Assembly: GCA_027943335.1 (NCBI GenBank) | Contig: BSBK01001163.1 | Location: 382,001-446,000, forward strand | Length of the DNA: 64,000 nucleotides | Source: Chamaecyparis obtusa | Taxonomy: Eukaryota > Streptophyta > Pinopsida > Cupressales > Cupressaceae | Direction: 5' to 3' | In this document: in pieces, positions 47,924 to 58,798 of the stretch | Layout: every line of letters starts with the position of its first letter | Numbering within the stretch: position 1 is the stretch's first letter | Program-made: the position numbers and the translations under genes | Notes under the pieces: model-generated | Told to the model about the DNA's origin: nothing | What the model saw: only the letters and a program-made list of their open reading frames with translations | The model's database searches: none

Positions 47924-48402
47924 AAATGGATCAAGGGTTCTATCATTTATCTTGTTTTTCTTTTTTGGGAGAAGAGGTTTTCCATCCTTCCATTTGGTAT
48001 GATATGGAAAATTCTGCAACCTTGGTTGTCTGTTGAAATTATTGAAAGAAGATCTCTCATTATTTGTAGACCTAATTCCCTTATCCTCATTAGGTTTTAA
48101 ATATTTCAAAGTATTCAATATCTATTTCAAACTATCCTCCTCCTTGGGCTTTACACCAGAGAGATTATCTAATTCTTTCTTCCTAAACCTACAAGGCTTA
48201 GGATCCTCTCTCCTATCTAGCTTCTCTAATACTCTTTTATTATTTTCAATGTTAATAGCCAATCTATAAGATTTTCTTATGGTTCTATGATTCTTATTCC
48301 TGAGAAGGTAACCCATCATAGCATCAAAATAATTCAAATATGTAGCAAGAAATACCTTCTCATTTGATCTCATTACCTGGAAAAGATTATGCATGGCTTT
48401 CT
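47924..48402 (-). pseudogene. Tat-like gag, copy 2, truncated at 5' end
   Basis: Open stretches 48394-48122 (FLATYLNYFDAMMGYLLRNK) and 48118-47924 (KGIRSTNNERSSFNNFNRQP), matching copy 1 at 12598-12110. The upstream part is cut off at 48403 by sequence F; GCATGGCTTTCT is the last shared sequence. Confidence 0.75.
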
Positions 48403-48889
48403 TGTTGGAGATTTGCTAGCAAGCCAGTATTAACTATATGTTTGTCATTGATCACAACATATGGTAAGTAGCATGCATTAAAGAATTATGTAGTAAGATT
48501 TGATTATATGTTGCATGGACATGATATCAACATGATATCATGGATCCAGAGGTTAACTATTAGTGCAAATAGTTATATAGCAGCTTGTGTCAGTAGTGTT
48601 CCTGACAAAGTTATAGGCAGTGTTCTGTGGGTGATTGACCGTATAGTCATCATGGAGCCTTGCATGTTTGTATATATGATGGAGACATGTTGGTGATGTT
48701 ACATTCATGGACACAAAGTTTTATGATTAGTAGAAGTGAAGTTATTCAGTCGCTATTCAATAGTAGCAATTTCATGTGTCTATTCAGAAGAGTCGAGAGA
48801 GATTATATTGGTTTTGGAGTTGCGCATATCATTTTGGTATGCACCCCTGGATTAGTGCTTGGAAGAGAGTTATTAATGTTTGATTAAGA
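48403..48889 (+). repeat. Sequence F, left part: probable LTR fragment
   Basis: Begins TGTTGGAGATTTG exactly where homology to Tat gag ends, a typical Copia LTR start. CATGATATCA occurs twice in tandem (48520-48529, 48531-48540). The last 72 bp (from TATCATTTTGGTATGC) recur at 54489-54560. No gene recognised. Confidence 0.5.
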
Positions 48890-49191
48890 GCACATGATAG
48901 ATAGAATTAAATTTAATTACACAATTAAGTGGCAAGATATTAAATCTAATTAATTAAATATGAAAATATTCAATTAATCAAACTTAGGATAAATGTGATT
49001 TATCGCCAAATAATCATTAAATTAAAGATAATTAGGAATATTGCTAGGAATATTCCCCGATGCAGAATTTAAGATAATCAATTAGGTTTCGATAATGTTT
49101 AGATGTGCCTTAGATTAGGACTTCGATGTCAATTTCATTCGATTTGATATAGAAGATTAATGAACTTATAGCCCATTTTTGGGGCATTACA
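48890..49191 (-). repeat. Fragment G 3' LTR, start of
   Basis: Minus strand TGTAATGCCCCAAAAATGGG directly follows the PPT AAAGAGGGGCAAAA (49205-49192). This is the usual gypsy PPT/LTR junction. The LTR runs left until sequence F at about 48889; its terminal CA was not clearly seen. Confidence 0.6.
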
Positions 49192-49205
49192 TTTTGCCCC
49201 TCTTT

Positions 49206-51599
49206 GAATTACTGTGTGAAGCGCAATGGTTCAAAGAAAGTCTGTGTTTGATAAAGATATGAAACTAATGTTTGAAATTGATAATTGATATGAGACAGAA
49301 CCTAATTGATATTGATTTGATATGGAGATAATAGGTCCTGAATGACCAAAGATAATGTTCACCATAATAGCAAATGAACCTATGATTGTGAAGAAGTGTC
49401 AAAATGTCTGATTCCAAACCTTAGGATTGCAAATAAGTGAGTGATCAGTTCTACACTCAATTGTCTTAGCAGAACTAGCAAGTATCACATCTGAATCCTT
49501 CAGTTGCCAAAGAACCAAGGAAAGAACACTATGATCCGATGGTTGCAAAAACTGATATAGTTTACAAGATTAGGAAAATACCAGATTGATATGGATCTTG
49601 ATGAATCTAATATGCCCCAAGTTATGATAGATCTACCCCAAGCGATGAGGTCTTTTTTGATGAATCAGTAACAAGACATGGTTGTTGTCTTGATTACTGA
49701 AAAAGATATTTATTTCCATAAAGATATGATTTCAAATTTGATTAGAGACTTTGAATGATATGCAATACCATGCCCCCTTCGGGATTAAAATTGAAATCTA
49801 ACAAGAAAAGTCAGTGTTGAGAGTTTAGAAGCATGCTAATTGATTTGAGAAGGGGTTAAACATGTCCGAGAATGCATTCTACATCGTTTGGAGGTCTTGG
49901 AGACCAAGTAGACTAGGTTTGACCATGAGTTGACCATAGTTGACCAAGTTGAAATTTTGATAGTTTGATGTAAGATAATCAATTAAGTTGAATACTAGAT
50001 TTTTGTGATGATCAAAGGTCAAATATGCAAGTAGTTAATAATATGAATGATCTCAGATTTTGATTTTGATCCTGAAAAAGGATTCTACTTGCTATTTCAT
50101 TGGAGGAACCTTCATGTGAGATTCAGCTCTTGTTAGACTTGAAGATGCAACTGGAGAATTGTTTAAGCTTTGAAATGTTTCCAAATAGTTGTGAGATATG
50201 AAAACATGCAAAATGCAAAGAGACATGCAAAATAAAATGCAACTTAAGACCTAGGACCTAGTCACTAATCATATGTCGATTTGTTATCATCATTGAACTT
50301 TTAGGTAACCGGATAAATCAATACAATGTCCACTAGCTATGAAACCATAGGCATATGAATATTGATTTGTATGCGCAAGAATCAATACAAAACCCACTGG
50401 TCAACAACCATGGATATATGAATATTGATTTTATTTTTAGAATGTTAGAGTAGATATAAGCACCAAGGCACAAACGCCAGGATGACCTAAATATCATATC
50501 CATTTTGATATAGCAATTTGTATAAGCATCAAAACATAAACGTCATGATGACCTAAATATGCCTTGCATTCAAACACATCAAACAGTCAAGAGATCATTC
50601 TAAATCTAGTGTGAATTACCCGTAGTGACCTTTTATCGTTCACATCCTTAGGTAAGATCATGTTTCACAGTAGGAGAAAGAACTCACTCAAAAAGACAAT
50701 AGTTAGATCAATACTTCTTTGAATCATCTGGGTATTAATGGTCAAGGTACGCATGGCCATCCAATTCGAGATAGAGGCTCTTATAGTCGGACACCATTTC
50801 AATCTAGAATTTCCAAAGTTGTTTAGATTTTCACATACAAGCAGAAAATAAAGAAAAGATTATGCCCCCAGTCATCACTATATAAATCCTATAAAGGGCA
50901 TCATCGAAGAGCTCAAAGGGACACAATATGAAAAAATCTCAATGCGAATTAGTAAGCATACAAGGAGATAAAAGCATGTAAAAAGCATAGATTTTTTTCA
51001 ATTTGTTGTTTGATGTTTGATTGCATTGTTGTGGATGCAAAATCTTTTCTGGAGACAAGACTGACTGACTGACTCACATGAAGCTTCAAAGGACTCTGAC
51101 TAGATATGATACATCTCAGATACATGGGAGACCATAGGATATGACATTGATTTCCCTCAAGTTTGAACATTGATAGGATACAGACACTTGAGCAGATTTG
51201 TTGACAAACTGACTTATTGAAAACTGGAAATGCAAAAACAAACCGGGAGATATGTACAAACTAAAGCAAGACTAAAAGCTAGGAAAGACCAAGATTGCAC
51301 TGATAGATGGAGCATTTTGAAACAAGTGGCACCCATTTTTTGGGTTTTCACCATCTCGGCAGAGATTCTATTTTGCTACCAAGGCGCCTGTTCCCAAGTT
51401 TTCACCAAGGCACTTTTTTTTTTTTCTTTTTTTTTCATTTTTTAATTTTTTTAAATTTTTTTTTGAATTTTTGATATTTTTTTTTTTTTTTGTGAATCAT
51501 CAAGGTGCTTATTGCTAGGTTTTCACCAAGATGTTCATTTTTTTAGGACTTTTTTTTATTTTTATAATTTTTTCAGGACATTTTACCATAGACTGAATG
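49206..51599 (-). other. Fragment G non-coding 3' region
   Basis: No ORF of note. It holds two short tandem duplications (50316-50570) and poly-T tracts near 51411-51560. GTTGACCAT-type repeats lie at 49925-49950. Confidence 0.5.
50316..50570. repeat. Two adjacent tandem duplications, 64 and 65 bp
   Basis: First pair starts at 50316 and 50380 (both AATCAATACAA and TATGAATATTGATTT). Second pair starts at 50456 and 50521 (both TATAAGCA and GATGACCTAAATAT). Copies are roughly 75-80% identical by eye. Confidence 0.7.
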
Positions 51600-52171
51600 C
51601 CTTAGGCATAGAATTTCTTTAGATGGAGAACATTGATTGGTTCTCAGAGCTGTTCTCCTTCAGTCATTGAGAGTTGATAGGCACTAGAGCCAAAAGTAGT
51701 AGTGATGACAAAGGGACCCAGCCAGTCGGGTTCAAACTTCCCATTGTGTTCTCAATGGGATTGATTTTTAGGATTTTCTCTCAATACTAGATTGCCAACC
51801 TAAAATTCTCTGTGTCTGACTTTCTTGTTGTAGCCTCTAGACATTCTCTTCTGATATACTCTGAGATGATCATACACTACTTATCTATGCTCATCTAGTA
51901 ATTCAAGTTCTTGCAACTTAGACACTCTATAGTCATCATCAATTACTAGACCATGCATTCTGATTCTTAGTGATGGGATTTCAACCTCAATAGGCAATAC
52001 CGCTTCAAACCCATAAACTAAAGCAAAAGGTGTAGCTCCAGTGGGAGTTCTGATAGTTGTTCTAATACTTGTTCTAATATTGGTTATGATACTAGTTCTA
52101 ATACTTGCTCTAACACTTGTTCTGATACTTGATATATTTGATAGCATCTTTTTCCATTTGCAAACTCCCAA
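51600..52171 (-). pseudogene. Fragment G integrase C-terminal region with repeat expansion
   Basis: Minus strand TPTGATPFALVYGFEAVLPI and EVEIPSLRIRMHGLVIDDDY, a strongly conserved part of plant Tat/Athila-type integrases. It continues, after frameshifts, with FEPDWLGPFVITTTFGSSAY to 51610. Just before GATP the peptide carries repeated TSIR-like units caused by a 12-bp minisatellite. The catalytic core is missing. Confidence 0.82.
52049..52132 (-). repeat. 12-bp minisatellite, 7 units, in integrase frame
   Basis: Consensus TCTAATACTTGT, seven units end to end with one to three changes each. A 12-bp period keeps the frame and adds four residues per unit (TSIR/TNIR/ASIR). Confidence 0.85.
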
Positions 52172-53140
52172 ACAAGATCATATCGTGCAGTCCCAATGTC
52201 TAGCAAGGTGGAGAACAAGAGGGATTAGCAAGTTGGTGGAAGAGATGGAAGACAAGAGAATGAAGGAGAATAAAGGGAAGAAATACTCAAGGGAAAAGTC
52301 CTAGAGAATACCCAAGCTAGGGAAAAATTGGTTATGTAAAGTACATTTGGACAAGCAATAAAAGGCCAGCATAGGATAAATCACAAAAGTGTAATGCCAA
52401 AGAAGGCAAGGATGAAGTCCAAAGGAGTAGACATGTCAAGAGACTTCACAACACCGTGTTTTACTTTTTTTTTGTTATTAGATCAAGACAAAAGGGGAAA
52501 AGAATAGCAATAGATATGAAGGCTAAACATGAAAGGAATGAAAGCAAGATCATCGTAAGATAGCTCACAAAATAGCCAAATGTTCGTGTATAGATCAACA
52601 TTGTCAAGATCAAAGAGAGAAGATGGAATGAGTGAAATATGTAGAAGAACTACACATGATGCCTGATTGCCAGGTTTTCATCATGGTACTTATCCAAGGT
52701 GCCACAAGGAAGTGGTTTTCACCATAGGATGAATTTATTTCTCTTTATTTTTGCTACCAAGGTGCTTGTTTCCAGGTTTCCACCAAGGCACATTTTCAAT
52801 TTTTTATTTATTTTTCATTCCTTTTGAATTTTTGGAAGAAGGAAAGCTTTTTAGATAATGCTCCTTGAAAGGATAAACCATGATATGCTCAAAGATGCTG
52901 ATAGGGAAAGAGAGATGGAAGAGAAAAATGGAGGATAAGGTTTTATGTAAAGCAAGTGAGGTTGGAAGATAGGAGGAATAGGCAAATGAGGAAAAATGAT
53001 AGAAGGTAGAAGGATAATGCATGGAAGGATTGTGAAAGGGTAGATGGAAAGGAATGCAAGATCAACATCAACACATACCTTGAAGGGTGGTGAGAGGATG
53101 GAGGAATCATGAATGAAGGAATACGTGAAAGAATATGGTG
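52172..53140. other. Purine-rich non-coding stretch
   Basis: Plus strand is strongly purine-rich at 52200-52310 and 52890-53130, with no ORF. Its origin is unclear. Confidence 0.4.
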
Positions 53141-53155
53141 AATGGATAGCAGAGG

Positions 53156-53377
53156 TTATGGTTTAGGCACATGGAATGGAGGAATGCTTTTGGAAGAAGA
53201 TGAAGTGGAAGTCTTTGGAAGCTTGAATGTCAACTTAACTTTTTGCTCAACACCAGACTCTTTCAAGAGAGACTTTGGAATCCATATAGTCATAGGCTTT
53301 TCATTTCTTTTTGGTAATTTGGAGAGAATATCTTTAATGATGGATTTTGAAACCCATACTTGTCTTGTAGTTTTCAT
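53156..53377 (-). pseudogene. Basic ORF fragment in G, duplicated motif
   Basis: Reads VWVSKSIIKDILSKLPKR and then IWIPKSLLKESGVEQKVK: two copies of a (V/I)W(V/P)xKSxxK motif. It ends in a Ser-rich tail. Not recognised. Probably the downstream part of the same protein as 53533-54342. Confidence 0.4.
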
Positions 53378-53532
53378 CTTAGATATCTCTTTTGACTTTA
53401 TGCATCCATGTCACTTAGAGGAGACATGGTGATCCTTTTTTATGGATTCTTGTATTGCTTCTTTTTCTTGTATTGAACATTAAAGTTACTTCCAAAAGAC
53501 TTGGGACTTGTGGAAGAAGAAGGAGGATATGA

Positions 53533-54342
53533 CTAGTTTAGATGGGTGGGTGGATGAAAAGGATTCAAGGGTATGCATCTATGTTGATCTCGAGGAAAGA
53601 TAGGAGATGGAGGTATGTAAGGACCCAAGATGGATGGTGAATTAGGAGAGTTAGGAGGGGAAAGTGAAGGGACATAAGGACCCAAGATGGAAGGAAGATG
53701 TGAAGCCTTTAGTAGTGGTGGAAGAGGTCCCATGATGGAAGTGGAAGATGCAAAAGGATAATCAATAAGTTCATCAACATCTATATGGCAACCAAGGATA
53801 TCAACATCTTTAGAGTGAGCATTAGGATTTTCAATAGAATCATGGATATCTTGAATATGAGCACCTTCTTTGATAGGATTGTTCAAAGCTTGCAAAGAAT
53901 TTGGAATATTAGAAACTGGAAGCGAACATGGAGTGGTAGAATAAGAAGATGGAAGACTTTGATCTTGAAAAGGATCTTTGGATAGTATATGTGCATAATT
54001 TTTCTTTTGATTTTCAATAGGCTTAACATTGGAAGTAACAACACCATTTTTAACAACTTTAATGGAAGTATCATCTTTGGAAAGTGCAAGTGTAGTAAGG
54101 TTATTTTGATTGTCAATAAGCTCAATGGTGTAAGTAGTAACTTGATCTTGCTTAGGTGAAGACTTAAGATATGGTGGAATGCATGAAAAATGGGGTACAA
54201 GATCAAAAGAACCATGAAGTGGATAAGAGACATCGGGAAAAGGAGTGGATGACATGGAGGGTTCTTGATCTTGATCTTTCTTTATGTTCTTTTCTTCATC
54301 ATTTTTAGAGTCCTCTTGACATGGAGCCACATCTAAGGACAA
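53533..54342 (-). CDS. Uninterrupted 269-codon ORF in G, function unknown
   Basis: Starts MSLDVAPCQEDSKNDEEKNI, is charged at the N-terminus, then rich in Pro, Ser and Leu, and carries a repeated SILGPY(V/I)P motif near the C-terminus (SPSILGPYIPPSPIFPRD). No conserved domain, membrane segment or catalytic motif seen. It is the longest open frame after the 278-codon Tat RT and lacks the TAG stops of its neighbours, which may mean a younger insertion or chance. It lies upstream of the integrase piece, where gag or a linker would be. Confidence 0.45.
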   Translation of the reverse strand: MSLDVAPCQEDSKNDEEKNIKKDQDQEPSMSSTPFPDVSYPLHGSFDLVPHFSCIPPYLKSSPKQDQVTTYTIELIDNQNNLTTLALSKDDTSIKVVKNGVVTSNVKPIENQKKNYAHILSKDPFQDQSLPSSYSTTPCSLPVSNIPNSLQALNNPIKEGAHIQDIHDSIENPNAHSKDVDILGCHIDVDELIDYPFASSTSIMGPLPPLLKASHLPSILGPYVPSLSPPNSPNSPSILGPYIPPSPIFPRDQHRCIPLNPFHPPTHLN

Positions 54343-54488
54343 GGAAGAATCTCGTACCTATTAGAAGGCAATAAATCACTTGGTTAAATTAGATTTCAAT
54401 TTTGCATGATTTTGATTATAGCTAACCTTTAATGTTTTACTGAAGTGTTGTGTCTACAGATTAGGTACAAAATTCACACACACAGTGC

Positions 54489-54779
54489 CTATCATTTTGG
54501 TATGCACCCTTGGATTAGTTCTTGGAAGAGAGTTAGTAATGTTTGGTTAAGAGTGCATGATGTAATTCAGCATATGGAGAAATTTTCAGTTACTTTGGTT
54601 GAGCTAACAGTGTGTAGCATGTGTCTATACTTATTATTATTAGACATGTCCCATATTGTGTTGTGTACTTAGTAGAGCTAACATAATTATTATTGGAGTA
54701 TGTTTTTCTTTCTCTAATATGATTTCAAGGTGGTTCTAATAGGCTAACTTGGTTATATCATTTAGAGGAAAGATATTTA
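54489..54779 (+). repeat. Sequence F, right part
   Basis: First 72 bp repeat 48818-48889. It then continues with LTR-like DNA until element H starts at 54780. No gene. ATTTA (54775-54779) is the presumed target sequence of H. 54343-54488 holds nothing I can assign. Confidence 0.45.
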
Positions 54780-57700
54780 TGTTGTCATATTTTTTGCACA
54801 TTTTGGAAACCTAGTTACTAGATGTGCTCTATACCCTAGTTTGCATTATTATGTGGTCTTGATTAAGATTTGTGTTCATTTATTGCAAAGTACATGAAAA
54901 GGAAAGATAAATAACTACATCTGAGATTACATTTCATATCCCAAATATGCTATACAAAAAATAGAGAATTGAAAAGAAAACATTCATATGAGCTCACACA
55001 TGCTGTGAGCATAGAAAATGCAAGAATTGCATAAATGAGTGCAGATATACATGAATATAAGGAGCTAGATGCAGGGGTACCAGGCATTGCTTGGTAGTGA
55101 GATGTTGATTCTTTTGTGTGCCCAGTGTGCTCCAGTGATCTTGAACCTGCAGAGAGAAAAGAAAAGGGGGTTAGATCCAATGGATCTAAGCAATGAATGG
55201 TGCCACAACATCTATGAACATGCATATGTACACATAGTCATGCACCTCTAGCATGGGATATGCTCAAGGCATGTGCATCAAGGAACCTCTAGAAATAAAT
55301 GAACTACCATTGTTTTCACTAATATGTTTGTTCCATGTGCAGAGATAGTAGAGGTTGATTCATAACAAATAGTTGAATACTGAGATCTAGATGAATGATG
55401 ATGCCCTATGATGTGGGCTCTATCAAGAGGATCTCTCATTTCCTAGAGAGAGACCACATCATAGGCCAAAAGCACCCATGATTAGTATTGAGTCTCCTAG
55501 TACCCTACACTGAATCGGTGAGGATTGTCAGAAGCTCTATTCCCATAGAGTTTATGGAAACTCTAACCATCTCAATGAGAGGCACTAACTCATGTGGGGA
55601 GGCATTTAGTAAGTGAGACACTCAAGAACCATGGATACATATTGAGTGAAGCATGATCAGAACATGGCATCAAGAACAAAACAGAGCTAATGGTAGAGTA
55701 CAAAAATCTATGAATCAGATAAGGCACTCTGTTGCATAGATGTTCATATGGCACATACATGCTGAGGGAGCACAATCCACATGTTTAGAAAAAGTAAAAG
55801 AGGACTTCCATGTCCTAAGATTCTAAGTGATAAACATGTGAAATCATTGCTATGGGTCTGTTATGGAAAATACTTAGAGAAGGCATAGATCAAGGTTGAT
55901 ACCAATAGTTTCAATTTATCAGGGCTACACAATCAGATGGCACTACCAGCATGATGTTTCTCAAGGCATGGCACTAGTGCCAACATCAATGGAAGCTAAT
56001 CAAATATACTGTGCCAACTTTCAAACATTAATTTTCCCTCGATGAACAATGTGCTATTGGGCTTATTCAAGCAAAAATCATGTCAATAGTTTTCAATGGC
56101 AAATAACCATGCTACATAGTAAACAATAGGTATCAATGCCCTCAAAAATATAGACACAATGCTATATGGATGCTATCAGGTTGTGTCAAATAGGAAAAGT
56201 GTTAGTGCCAAATTTCATATAGCATTCAATGCTATCAAATGTGAAGCAATGGGTAACATCAAGCCGAGAATGTGCTAACATTGAAGTATCAGTATGTTAA
56301 TCAAAACACAATCAAAATGAATATTCATGCATTGTATCAGAATCACATTGCCCCCAAATGTGATAAAGGAGCTTCATAGTACCATTGACTTGTGCTATTG
56401 AGGAATTCAATACAAAATTATAATCGTGCCCTAGCTCAAGGTATGAGCTTCAAAGTTCACAGGCCCAAATTGAAACATAAATAACAATTTCAAACATGTA
56501 ATTTCAAAATAGAGGAAACAAATATATGCTAGCAATGATGCTATGTCATCAAGCTAGGTTGATAATAGGAAATAAAATTCATATGATGCCCTAGCCGGTT
56601 CTCAGGCTGTATAAGGATTGATTATACCAGTAAAGTGATATCGAGGCCGTAACAATACAATAGGTCATCAATACAAACATTGGATTCAAATAGAAAATAT
56701 AGTGCATCCACAGCATCAAGCTCATGTATAAACTGTGAACATGATGCCCTCATTTTCCAATACAAAACAATATCAAATGTCTTCATCAAGTGCTATAATA
56801 GTAACCATGAAAGCAATGCAGAGAATAATATAGTCCTGCCCTAATGCCATTGTTTTTTTTTAAGTAGTTGTAGAGAAACAAACATCAATTTCAACATGGT
56901 CATGCCCTAGCCTTAGCATTATTGGGCTACATACAGATGCATAAAAACAACAATGCCCTAGTTTGGTAACAGTGCTCAAATTCATGTGACTCAAATGAAA
57001 AAAGATTGTAGTGCTCGGGTTTATCACAGTAACCCAAGGGTATGACTTTTCCACACATAATTCAACATTACCAACAAATGGAATCAATGATAAAGAAAAT
57101 AGTGCTATGCCATTAAAAAATAATGCCATTTCAAATGAAGATGCCTTAAAAAAATGTAGTGAAAATGTGAAACTCATGAAGTGCCTACCTCGAGATATCA
57201 TGATGACTAGGTGTTGTTGTTGTTTCTATTTCAAGAATGGAAAGATGCTATCAAGAATTGGAGTGAGTTTTGTATGTGTCGGTTGTCGTGATTGCAGAGA
57301 TGTTGTCAATCCCAAATGTGAGGGTTTTAAAATTGCATCATTCTCTTTGTCTCCCCTTTCTTAGGGTTGAATCTTTTATCTCCCTTGCTAATATTCACGG
57401 GCATATGTCTTTTACATAGGATTATTAATATGGTTAGGATAATTGTGTTAATCATATTAGATGCCCTAGGTTACACCATCAAAGTCATTTGTTTTAACTT
57501 AGATTAAATGTTACATCACTCATGTATTCATGTGTGGGGGGGGGGGGGCTTTTGTTTTGATTATTTATGTCATGTGGATTGAATAAGATGTAAATATTTT
57601 AGATATTTTCCTCAATTTTTGAGTTGAGAATATCTCAAATATATATTAGAATCCATTTGATGTTAGTAAAGGGGGATAATTTTTTTTAATTGTAAGTCAT

Positions 57701-58594
57701 TGCAAGTGTCTTTTTAAATTCTGACATGGCGGTTTATAAGCCTCATCAGAATATCATTATTATGCATGACTTAGTGGGTCTTGGGTCTTCCTTTGACTAG
57801 TCTATTTTAGTGTCCCACTTTTTCCATCCCCCTATATTCTTGGGAATTGGGCATCTAGATTTCAAAGTGATGGGATCATGGTCCTAATGGCTGAGGCTTT
57901 TCTATTCTTAGTGAGGGAATGGTCTTCATTCTAGATTCTCCAGATTTCCTATATATGCCTCACACTTAGGTGATTGAAGGCTAGTTCTTCCTTCCCTCAT
58001 TTTCACGAGGTGAATGTTGTAGATCTTGGAGAAGCAGGTTGATGTTTGGCTCCTTTTCATTGAAGATAATATAGTATTCCTTCTATTCCTATTATTTTCT
58101 AAGTTTCTTATTTGAATTCATGCTAAAGTTATTGCGATCTCATTGTCCTTTACTTTGCATGTTTGTTCAAGTTGAATGCTTAGGAAGGTGTTTTGTAGTT
58201 ATTGTTATAATCTTTGTACATGTGGTTTTAAGTTGTAGAAGTTTGTCCCTCCTTTTAACATGAATACCTCTTTATTCCAAGAATTGTTAAGGCAAACAGG
58301 GTCTAGTTGTGATTTACTAGATTATTTTAAGTGTCATTGTGAGTTCTTTTTCAATCTATGGATCTATCCAGTTTGGTGAATCACCTAAGTTAAATTTTAG
58401 TTATTTCAATTTCATGCAATCTCTATCCCTTTCCCTTCAAAGTCAGTATAGTTCAAGTGATACAAATGGGGAAGCCAGCCCTTAATCTAGAGCTCTACTC
58501 TCAAGAAGTAGTCCCACATCTTGAGAGTATTCCCATGTTTCATGGGATTATTGGGTTTTATACTTAGCCATCACGGGTGCAATCCCTAGTGACA
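54780..58594 (+). repeat. Element H 5' LTR, 3.8 kb
   Basis: TGTTGTCATATTTTTTGCAC to CCCTAGTGACA. The first 2.7 kb pairs with 61202-63914; the last 1.1 kb has no partner because the right copy is broken. A run of 13 G lies at 57536-57548, and CTATATATG near 57949 is a possible TATA box. The many short ORFs in it are not supported as genes. Confidence 0.78.
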
Positions 58595-58602
58595 ATAGTT
58601 TT

Positions 58603-58620
58603 TGGCACACCCAGTGGGAC
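58603..58620 (+). other. Element H primer-binding-like site
   Basis: TGGCACACCCAGTGGGAC starts 8 nt after the LTR and begins TGG, complementary to the CCA end of tRNAs. It resembles sites after gypsy LTRs in plants. The tRNA was not identified. Confidence 0.6.
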
Positions 58621-58798
58621 CTCATTGTTTCCCATCATTCACTGAGATTTTGGTGTGATCTCAGTGCAATCAGCCTTTTAAGAGGTGGTTTGTTTCTAGC
58701 ACCATGGTGACTCTTAGAAGAATCTACTCGTTTAAGTAGTTTAAGTGCTGAAAAGTTTTAGAAAAGTATCTTTTTACTAGCTCATTTGATGAGAAAGC

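Larger units (their letters stand above)
14385..48402 (-). mobile_element. Tat-like Ty3/gypsy host element, copy 2, split by five direct insertions
   Basis: Read on the minus strand and skipping insertions, the order is gag (48402-47924), linker (47057-46261), protease (46241-45880), RNase H-like domain (45700-45374), linker (45300-45015 and 36410-36338), RT and RNase H (35340-34063), integrase (33766-33136, then 21070-20697 and 17170-17105), 3' region, LTR (about 16880-14385). Its 5' end is lost where sequence F begins at 48403. Insertions A, B, C, D and E each carry a 5-bp target duplication. The LTR also serves as the 5' LTR of copy 1, giving a tandem arrangement. Confidence 0.75.
51375..52793 (+). 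repeat. Dispersed CCAAGGTGCTTG repeat, three clear copies
   Basis: GCTACCAAGG...CCAxGTTTTCACCAAGGCA at 51375-51413, 51494-51534 and 52753-52793, with a weaker copy at 52661-52690. Each is followed by a T-rich run. The copies lie on both sides of the integrase piece. Confidence 0.65.
48890..54488 (-). mobile_element. Fragment G: rearranged minus-strand gypsy element
   Basis: Contains, on the minus strand, unknown ORFs (54342-53156), integrase C-terminus (52171-51600), a long non-coding region, PPT and a 3' LTR start (49191). No RT and no matching 5' LTR at the right end, so it is truncated or rearranged. It is flanked by 72-bp direct repeats of sequence F (66 of 72 identical). Confidence 0.6.

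Noticed and set aside
51411..51560. Poly-T tracts as a retroposed poly(A) tail (SINE or LINE end)
   Set aside because: Runs are interrupted, no flanking duplication or RT/Pol III box was seen, and they recur with the CCAAGGTGCTTG phrase inside fragment G.
53883..54233. 116-codon minus-strand ORF in another frame
   Set aside because: Shadow of the 269-codon ORF; Leu/Ile/His-rich composition typical of an out-of-frame reading.
56860..57364. Overlapping 113- and 117-codon ORFs, repeated at 63280-63631
   Set aside because: Within the LTRs of element H, not conserved in frame between the two copies, no domain.
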